Shown here piece by piece: positions 1 through 5,579 of a stretch of DNA of 5,579 nucleotides. Each line of letters begins with the position of its first letter. The first letter of the stretch is position 1. A program made the translations under genes and the position numbers. The stretch comes from an uncultured Bacteroidia bacterium. GTDB lineage: Bacteria; Bacteroidota; Bacteroidia; Bacteroidales; Prolixibacteraceae. The DNA lies in contig CAIOOC010000829.1 of assembly GCA_903859795.1 (NCBI GenBank), positions 1-5,579 on the forward strand. Reading direction: 5' to 3'. A model generated the notes under the pieces. The model was not told where the DNA came from and searched no databases. It saw only the letters and a list, made by a program, of their open reading frames with translations.

Positions 1-3000
1 AAAAATTAATTCGGGACTTAATACCAACACGATTGCCCTGCTTTCGCTTTTTAAAGTGACTTTCTCTTCACCCGTATTTATAATACTCCAGTAAAACTCA
101 TTTTCGAATAACCTTCTGATTCTCTTTTTATTAGAAATTTGATCTATTTCTCCTGACAAAACATATATTATAGAATCCTGCATATTTAGCTGATTGAATT
201 CTTCCCCAGAATTCAGCACAATTTCGGTCGAGTTCTCAATAACCCTGGCTATATCCGGAGTCGAAAAGGCGCTGAAAAGTTGGTTTTTCCTCAAAAGATC
301 AACTTTTTCAAAGAGGGAAAATTGCGGAAAATCTGCATCATCCTGAATTGAATATTTATCGATAAAGTTCACTTTGTCTGTTTCCAGTTTACTGTAAATG
401 ACTCTAAATCGTTCAGAATTTCGCCCTTTCAGCAATTTGACTGAGTTCTGCATTATAAACGGATCCGGATTCAGAAAATTTGAAAGCAGGATCATTTCAT
501 TCTCCTGATATTCTGACAGTTGGAAAATTGCACACGCTTTGGTCCATCGATTAATTTTTAAATAATCCTTATTTATAATGTCTTTAAGGCGTTCAAAAAC
601 AGTCATTTTTTGCTGTGGGTATTTATCTTTATAAAGTCGCAGGCTATCCTCAACAGACAAATCTTCAAGCAGTGGAAGAAAGATCTCTTTTATATCGGAC
701 GAAACTGTCAGGTCCAGGATTTCCGTTGCATAAACCTTGGATTCGTGTGTGCCGGTTTGAAAACTCTCCTGGATATACCGAATAGTTTTTGAATCATATA
801 ACATTGAAAGCAATAGAAAGACATTATCCTTTTTCTGTTTAAGTTCTCCCTGCAATGCCTCCCTTAACAATGGCATGTTTTTTTCCATCTGAATATCAAG
901 CATTGAAGCCATTACCCACACTGTAATCGCAATTTCCTCCTCAATTGTCTCCTTTATCCTGCTTATATCCATATATTTAGCATGATATTCCAATCTGGTT
1001 AGCGCCTTAAAGACGTGGTTACGGATTGATTCGTCAGGATACTGGATACGCGCCCGAAGCAGGTTTAAAGCTTTATCACCTCTCACATTAGCATATATGC
1101 CAATGATTTTGAGTCTCACTTCCTTTGTTGTTGTACTTTTGTCAAAATAGTTGTCGAGCTCAGATAAAATGGGGTCGCCTATCATTTTAATGGCAGAAAT
1201 AGCCTGCGTTGAGTAATTGGGCTGAAAAAGATTATTAATTATAAACGGCCATAATTCTCTTTTCCCGATCTGACCCGAACTAACCAGCGCAGCTTTTCTT
1301 GTCTCAGGGTTTTCATCCTGTAAAAGGGTCTGCAAAATTTTACTAACCTTATAACTTGCAGTAAAAGGGAGCAAATTTGCCGCAAATGTTCTTTTTTTGG
1401 AATCCTTTGATTGGGATAATGCTAAAAGCGTATCAAAATCAGTCTTTTTTGCTTGAACCAAATCATACAATGTACTTTCAAATAATTTCTTACCCGTTAA
1501 ATCAGGATTCTTATTCAGCTGATCTTTTATCATTTGTTCGGCTGAAAATATTCGCCTGACCGATATCTGTTCCAATATCTTTTCCTGGAATACCACTGAG
1601 GATGAGGTTATAATCTGGTTTAAAAACCGATGTACTTTTTGAGGCTCAACGTAGGACAAAATGTTCATAATAAGGCCTAAGTTTGTCTCTTTGCCATCTA
1701 CGATTACTGTGCTGAGTGCTCTCAGATTAGATTTGTGATTTTCAGGGTCACTACTTTTGTTGTGTTTGGAGCTAAGAACCTTACCAAGCGAGTGTCGGTA
1801 CTCATGGTACATGGTTAATCCCATCTTCAGCCATAAAGCAAGGATAAAAAGGAAAAGTATATTGAAATGTACAAGATTAAGAGCTTTAACAAGTGTAAAA
1901 AATAAAACGACAGCACCCGCTAATGCAAATCCTAATCCTTTAGCCATTCCCTCGACCATACCCTGAGCATTCAATCTGTCCTCAGCAGGGAGCGGCTGAT
2001 AAAGAATCTGATAAGAGGGATCATAAATTGCACTTCTCAAGACTCTGTCAACCATTTTTGTAAGAGCGATAAATGAGAAGAACAGCCCGGTAGTACCATA
2101 AAACACTCCGGAAGAAACTGCCAGAAAAACACATCCGATCATTACCGCAGGCAGAACGGGAAGTGCCACTTTAAGACCATACTTTTCCATCAATCTTCCC
2201 GAGAAGAATGATTTCAGTATAAATTCTGCGACAGCGGTTGCCCCGAAGAAAATACTCAGAAAGCTGGCAAGAAACTCCTGATTTTTAAATTCTATTTTGA
2301 TCTGGTGTAAAAAAGAGAAGTCGGCAAAACACATTCCAAACATTGGGAATAACGCCGTAAGAATGAGTATCGTAAGATATCTGTTTTTAAATATTCCCTT
2401 AAACGAGGTATTCATTTTCTTAACGGCTCCAGGTTCTGACATACTTAACGTTTTTGTAAAACGCTTAAACATATATGCCATTAAAAATAAGCAGATTACC
2501 AGACCAATAAAGGATATGTAAAGCAGATCTTTTGTGGCAATAAAGTGAAGCACCAAAGGTATTGAGAAGAAACCAACGATATCAGAAATGACTTCACCTG
2601 AACCTATCAGACCAAAGATCCGTTTTCCTTGCCGAAGGTCAAACATTTTAGCTGCGAGGCCCCAAAAACCAACAACAGATATAAATATAAATACCCGGAT
2701 CCAAACAAACATCAAAAATGGAATCCATTTACCATTTAAGTAATGGATTCCAACCATAAAAAAGCCAACAGAGATCAGGAGCAGAAAAATACCTAACAGG
2801 GTAAGCTTTTGAAAACTTACAAATCGCTCAATCCTTGCGTAAAGCAACCATACCAGATAACTCATTATACCTCCGCCGATATAAGCATACGGCAGAACCG
2901 AACTTTCAAAACTCACCACAAACAAAGATGTAGCAGAAGTATAAAAAAAAGCAATTACAGAGCCCATAACGAAGGAATACAACAAGAGCAGCACAATAGC

Positions 3001-3051
3001 CGTCTCTTCTCCTTTCCTAATATTCAGGGCATTAAGAATTGCGTTTTTCAT
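1..3051 (-). CDS. MFS/ATP:ADP-antiporter-like transporter fused to HEAT-like repeats and a degenerate cNMP-binding-like domain (C-terminus beyond window)
   Basis: This frame is open for 1017 codons from ATG at 3051 to the window edge, with no stop or frameshift. Residues 1-416 form an inner-membrane carrier of about 12 hydrophobic helices, near 18-43, 54-74, 83-103, 111-135, 146-170, 176-195, 225-245, 258-280, 294-318, 320-336, 365-388 and 391-411. The N-terminus (LNIRKGEE, 9-16), a GKRIFGLIGSGE motif (142-153) and an ILYQPLPAEDR motif (349-359) resemble MFS proteins related to Npt/ATP:ADP antiporters. Residues about 420-880 are soluble and helical with HEAT-like units, clearest at 579-596 (DENPETRKAALVSSGQIG), 672-687, 768-782 and 861-874. 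Residues about 918-1017 look like a cNMP-binding beta-roll: LFSAFS at 925-930, then NSGEEF and YVLSGEI (963-969). The phosphate-binding cassette is not recognisable, so nucleotide binding is doubtful. The start lies 9 bp after the acetyltransferase stop and matches the family N-terminus, but has no clear Shine-Dalgarno. Substrate is unknown; nucleotide transport is only a family-level possibility. Confidence 0.88.
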   Translation of the reverse strand, partial: MKNAILNALNIRKGEETAIVLLLLYSFVMGSVIAFFYTSATSLFVVSFESSVLPYAYIGGGIMSYLVWLLYARIERFVSFQKLTLLGIFLLLISVGFFMVGIHYLNGKWIPFLMFVWIRVFIFISVVGFWGLAAKMFDLRQGKRIFGLIGSGEVISDIVGFFSIPLVLHFIATKDLLYISFIGLVICLFLMAYMFKRFTKTLSMSEPGAVKKMNTSFKGIFKNRYLTILILTALFPMFGMCFADFSFLHQIKIEFKNQEFLASFLSIFFGATAVAEFILKSFFSGRLMEKYGLKVALPVLPAVMIGCVFLAVSSGVFYGTTGLFFSFIALTKMVDRVLRSAIYDPSYQILYQPLPAEDRLNAQGMVEGMAKGLGFALAGAVVLFFTLVKALNLVHFNILFLFILALWLKMGLTMYHEYRHSLGKVLSSKHNKSSDPENHKSNLRALSTVIVDGKETNLGLIMNILSYVEPQKVHRFLNQIITSSSVVFQEKILEQISVRRIFSAEQMIKDQLNKNPDLTGKKLFESTLYDLVQAKKTDFDTLLALSQSKDSKKRTFAANLLPFTASYKVSKILQTLLQDENPETRKAALVSSGQIGKRELWPFIINNLFQPNYSTQAISAIKMIGDPILSELDNYFDKSTTTKEVRLKIIGIYANVRGDKALNLLRARIQYPDESIRNHVFKALTRLEYHAKYMDISRIKETIEEEIAITVWVMASMLDIQMEKNMPLLREALQGELKQKKDNVFLLLSMLYDSKTIRYIQESFQTGTHESKVYATEILDLTVSSDIKEIFLPLLEDLSVEDSLRLYKDKYPQQKMTVFERLKDIINKDYLKINRWTKACAIFQLSEYQENEMILLSNFLNPDPFIMQNSVKLLKGRNSERFRVIYSKLETDKVNFIDKYSIQDDADFPQFSLFEKVDLLRKNQLFSAFSTPDIARVIENSTEIVLNSGEEFNQLNMQDSIIYVLSGEIDQISNKKRIRRLFENEFYWSIINTGEEKVTLKSESRAIVLVLSPELIF
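2719..2752. repeat. 11-bp perfect inverted repeat with 12-nt loop inside the transporter gene
   Basis: TGGAATCCATT (2719-2729) and AATGGATTCCA (2742-2752) are exact reverse complements separated by 12 nt, and could form a hairpin in the mRNA. The repeat lies wholly in the coding sequence, in the loop between the third and fourth membrane helices. There is no T-tract that would make it an intrinsic terminator. It may be chance. Confidence 0.55.
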
Positions 3052-3063
3052 TGGAATGAGTTA
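3049..3063 (-). other. 9-bp acetyltransferase/transporter junction, both genes in the same frame
   Basis: The acetyltransferase TAA (3063-3061) is followed by three codons (CTC ATT CCA) and the transporter ATG (3051-3049) in the same reading frame. There is no room for a promoter or terminator and no Shine-Dalgarno directly before the ATG. The spacing suits cotranscription with reinitiation. Confidence 0.75.
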
Positions 3064-3915
3064 CTTATCAGTATACAAAATATTTGTTGGCAGTGCAAAA
3101 AACAGAGGCTTACCCCCTTTATTATCGCTATTGATAATAGCCGCAATCTTGAATTTACAATCCTGATATACAGCTTTGATCAGATCAGTATCATCACATT
3201 TAATAAGCAGATAATCAATTCCTTCTGTGTGTTCGTTAATATATATCCGAACCCTTTCCGGATCAATTCTGTTTCTCAGTAACGAATCAGGGGTTAGTGG
3301 CAGGCTAAATTCGAAACTAAGACCCAGCGAATCCAAGTCATAATAGTACTTGTCAACCAGCCAACCCACCTGATTCACATGAATATGCAAACTAACGAAA
3401 TTGCCGATATCGATAAGACCTATTTTTATCTCAGACCCGCGTTCCATTGCAATGATGCAGGAATAAACAGTTAGAAGCTTTCCTAATCCCCTCCCTTTAA
3501 TTCGTTCATCAATTCCCAAACGGATACTATAGGAGACTTTCACGGTTTTCTCGTAACCAACTTCAAAAAGACAGCCCAGAATTTCCTTTTGGTCATTCTC
3601 AACGATTAAACCATGTCCATACTCAATAAATCTGAAAAGATCATAGCGGCTCACATCATCAAGATATTCCTTTTTAAACCGGGATATGATAAAGTCATAA
3701 ACCGGATCGATATCTGACAATTTTGCTAATCTTAACTTTAAACCATAGCTGTTAATTTCTGCGTGAATTTTTTCCTTATACGCCTTTGCAAAATCCGTTT
3801 TGTTGAGTAACAAGATACCTTTCTCCCACTCATCCAGTTTTTTACAAATACTTTTGGGCTTATTAAATATATAATCAGGTTGAATTGCAGCCATGACGGA
3901 TTCTCTAGAGCTCAT
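3061..3915 (-). CDS. GNAT-family N-acetyltransferase, 284 aa, complete
   Basis: This is a predicted cytoplasmic enzyme that would move an acyl group from acyl-CoA to an amine; the acceptor is unknown. The GNAT core spans about residues 58-190. It opens with a beta strand (LKLRLAKLSDIDPVYDFI, 59-76) typical of the fold. Motif A follows: the strand VSYSIRLGI (127-135), then the CoA pyrophosphate loop R138-x-x-G141-x-G143 in ERIKGRGLGK. A later NFVSLHIHVNQVGW segment (172-185) fits the family's usual N-x-x-S...GF region. About 57 residues before the core and about 95 after it (190-284) match no domain I recognise. The protein is longer than a bare GNAT of about 150-180 residues. There is no signal peptide or membrane segment. 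The chosen ATG overlaps the receptor gene by 11 bp. A second in-frame ATG (codon 8, at 3894) has AGAGAA 6 nt upstream and would remove the overlap, so either start is possible. Confidence 0.85.
   Translation of the reverse strand: MSSRESVMAAIQPDYIFNKPKSICKKLDEWEKGILLLNKTDFAKAYKEKIHAEINSYGLKLRLAKLSDIDPVYDFIISRFKKEYLDDVSRYDLFRFIEYGHGLIVENDQKEILGCLFEVGYEKTVKVSYSIRLGIDERIKGRGLGKLLTVYSCIIAMERGSEIKIGLIDIGNFVSLHIHVNQVGWLVDKYYYDLDSLGLSFEFSLPLTPDSLLRNRIDPERVRIYINEHTEGIDYLLIKCDDTDLIKAVYQDCKFKIAAIINSDNKGGKPLFFALPTNILYTDK
3892..3915 (-). other. Receptor/acetyltransferase gene overlap with two candidate starts
   Basis: The receptor's TAG (3907-3905) lies inside the first codons of the acetyltransferase if its ATG at 3915 is used, an 11-bp overlap in a different frame. 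That ATG is preceded by an AT-rich run (GATTTATAT) and no purine-rich Shine-Dalgarno. The alternative ATG at 3894 is preceded by AGAGAA at a 6-nt spacing, a weak Shine-Dalgarno-like match. Either arrangement would let terminating ribosomes reinitiate, so translational coupling is plausible but unproven. Confidence 0.6.
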
Positions 3916-5579
3916 ATATAAATCGTATTAAGAAATTACGTCCGCGCTGTGGCGTACGATATGAATAAAAACCGCCATCCGCAGATCTTATTCCAGGATC
4001 AGCATACTGCAGGTCGAATAAATTATTAACAATCAGCTGTGCGTTTAATCCCGGAAGAATCTCCTTGTACATAGCTGAACCATTGAAAAGGGTGAATGAA
4101 GGGAATTTCCCAGGATTGGCGACTACTGAAGTGCCGGAGCCTACCGGTCTGTTAGTCACATAGTTCATCCTTAAATTCAAATTAAGATGATTAAAATAGG
4201 TTGCATTGACTCCTGTATTAAAATGGAAACTTGCAATGTCACCTATTCGCTGATAGGTATTTGTTAAGGCTCCGTTTTTCAATATATTGTTCCTGGGATC
4301 GGTATATGTAAAATTCGCATAAATGGCATATTGATTTAGTTTGACAGTAAGATTAGACTGGAGTCCCTGGATTTTTAATGCACCAATGGCCTGATTTTGT
4401 CCTGTGGAAGTGCCATCGGGCAGCTTCACGATTCCGGTTCCGACAACTCCGTTAAAGTGGGAGTTATAATAAACCAAATCAGCAAAAATATCTTTACTAA
4501 AGCGGTAAGCAATACTTAAATCAATGTTGGAAACTTTTTCAGGGCTAAGGTTCGGATTGGTTACCTTCCTGGCTGTATTTGTTGAGAATTTAGTCCAGTT
4601 TGATGCATTTTGAAAGGCGCTTGCGTAGATACCCTTCAAAATAAATTTTCCGGGAGTGACCACTAAAGCGATCCGTGGATTGAACTGTGAACCGTAACCT
4701 CCGGTCACACGAATCTTATTGTAATCGTATCGACCACCCAAGGTTAACTTGTAAATATCTTTAAATTTCCAGGTTCCCTGTGCATAAGCACCGGCATCGT
4801 AAATACTAAAATCGTTGCCTCCCGGAATGGCATCACCCGTACTTTTACCAATCTCAATAACGCTGGCCGGATTGAGAAGTGCATTAGGAACCTTATCAGG
4901 AGAAACCCGGTCGTTTCCAATGTAAGCTGCAGTACGATAATCACCTTGTATGGAACTGTTCCTTACTTCTACACCACTGACCACATTAATCTGGGCATTG
5001 GGATTATAGGTTATTTTAAATTCATTTCTAAATTGCCGCGATATCTGGTAATAAAATTCTGTCACCCAAAACGGATTTACATTTGCAGCAAAATCAGCAC
5101 TTCCAAACGAGCCATTGGAGTAATTTAAAAGGTAAACGGCTTTCGATTTATCATCAACTTCGGTAATCCGATATTCAGCAAAATTCATCAGGTTGACCTT
5201 TTCAGAAATATTATTGTCATACTTCATATAGAAAAATGACTGCTTTGGGATCCACCTGCTGCCGTTATTAGCTCCGGCCTCATTATTAGCGTTATAATAA
5301 TTGGTCCCTCCCGACTGGGATTTCCAGAATTCATAGCCCAGCTGTACATTCGTAAACTTTAATTTGCCATTAAAATACCAATGATCCGAAATATTTGAAT
5401 AGGCAATCGGATTCCCGTTTAATTTCTGAGCAAGAGCAGCCTTGTCATAATTTCTGGCTGCATTAACGCCGGCTTCAGTTAACCCGACAGAGATAGTATC
5501 CCCATTTGTGTCCCTGTTAATTATAAAATTGGGATTAGCGGATGTTATTTGATTGGTTCTTACAAAGTTGGCTGCATTT
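3905..5579 (-). CDS. TonB-dependent outer-membrane receptor, C-terminal barrel (N-terminus beyond window)
   Basis: TonB-dependent receptors import substrates such as iron chelates, cofactors or glycans across the outer membrane using energy from TonB/ExbBD. About 557 codons are visible, all from the beta-barrel; the signal peptide, plug and any carboxypeptidase-like N-terminal domain lie upstream of the window. Alternating aromatic/polar strands run throughout. Barrel hallmarks include YAQGTWKF (visible residues 265-272), GGRYDYN (281-287), FNPRIAL followed by a YASAFQ strand (about 299-323) and NPNLSPEKVSNIDLS (341-355). The conserved C-terminal block is NNLFDLQYADPG (518-529), then TPQRGRNFLIRFIYEL to the end. 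An ATG at 5227 is internal: the frame continues upstream with barrel-like strands such as DHWYFNGKLKFTNVQLGYEF. The last residue is Leu, where most family members end in Phe or another aromatic. Homology does not reveal the substrate, and I see no sign of the SusC subclass in the part present. Confidence 0.94.
   Translation of the reverse strand, partial: NAANFVRTNQITSANPNFIINRDTNGDTISVGLTEAGVNAARNYDKAALAQKLNGNPIAYSNISDHWYFNGKLKFTNVQLGYEFWKSQSGGTNYYNANNEAGANNGSRWIPKQSFFYMKYDNNISEKVNLMNFAEYRITEVDDKSKAVYLLNYSNGSFGSADFAANVNPFWVTEFYYQISRQFRNEFKITYNPNAQINVVSGVEVRNSSIQGDYRTAAYIGNDRVSPDKVPNALLNPASVIEIGKSTGDAIPGGNDFSIYDAGAYAQGTWKFKDIYKLTLGGRYDYNKIRVTGGYGSQFNPRIALVVTPGKFILKGIYASAFQNASNWTKFSTNTARKVTNPNLSPEKVSNIDLSIAYRFSKDIFADLVYYNSHFNGVVGTGIVKLPDGTSTGQNQAIGALKIQGLQSNLTVKLNQYAIYANFTYTDPRNNILKNGALTNTYQRIGDIASFHFNTGVNATYFNHLNLNLRMNYVTNRPVGSGTSVVANPGKFPSFTLFNGSAMYKEILPGLNAQLIVNNLFDLQYADPGIRSADGGFYSYRTPQRGRNFLIRFIYEL

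Noticed and set aside
610..2521. Four short plus-strand open frames (60-74 codons) within 610-792, 1377-1559, 1757-1966 and 2297-2521
   Set aside because: All are antisense to the continuous transporter frame, show no domain or translation signal, and are the length expected by chance in AT-rich DNA.
2809..3282. Plus-strand open frame of 157 codons
   Set aside because: It begins at TTG, lies antisense to both the acetyltransferase and the transporter, crosses their junction, and encodes a His/Asn/Gln-rich sequence with no recognisable domain. Both minus-strand frames have clear family motifs.
3903..3913. Overlapping short palindromes CTCTAGAG and GAGCTC as an operator site
   Set aside because: They are very short, lie within two overlapping coding sequences, and have no promoter beside them, so chance is the simplest explanation.
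3916..3940. AT-rich stretch as a promoter for the acetyltransferase
   Set aside because: It is inside the receptor's coding sequence, and I cannot make out the Bacteroidota -33 TTTG and -7 TAnnTTTG elements at proper spacing.
4744..4944. Minus-strand 66-codon frame
   Set aside because: It is an out-of-frame shadow wholly inside the receptor gene, whose own frame carries strong barrel motifs here.
4946..5128. Plus-strand 60-codon frame
   Set aside because: It is antisense to the receptor barrel and has no recognisable motif.
5225..5227. ATG as the receptor's true start
   Set aside because: The frame stays open for 117 more codons to the window edge and those codons encode beta-barrel-like strands. 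A 440-residue product would also lack the plug and signal peptide.

Overview
The window suggests a member of the Bacteroidota. It is AT-rich (about 40% GC by eye on sampled lines), its ribosome-binding sites are weak or absent, and it pairs a TonB-dependent outer-membrane receptor with a transporter-HEAT-cNMP-like fusion of a type I associate with this phylum. No marker narrows this to a genus.

All recognisable coding capacity is on the minus strand and fills the window almost end to end. Read in the direction of transcription (high to low coordinates) there are three genes. First comes a TonB-dependent receptor (5579 to 3905, N-terminus outside the window). Second is a complete 284-residue GNAT-family acetyltransferase (3915 to 3061). 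Third is a large transporter with about 12 membrane helices fused to HEAT-like repeats and a degenerate cyclic-nucleotide-binding-like domain (3051 to 1, C-terminus outside the window). The receptor and acetyltransferase overlap by 11 bp, and the acetyltransferase and transporter are 9 bp apart. No stretch longer than those 9 bp lacks a gene, and there is no promoter, terminator, RNA gene, CRISPR array or mobile element that I can support.

The tight packing implies one transcript with possible translational coupling. The inferred layout is an outer-membrane import pore, a cytoplasmic acyl-CoA-dependent modifying enzyme and an inner-membrane carrier with a large soluble tail. That would suit uptake or export of one small molecule together with its modification. 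The substrate cannot be read from the sequence, and this functional link is inference from gene order alone.
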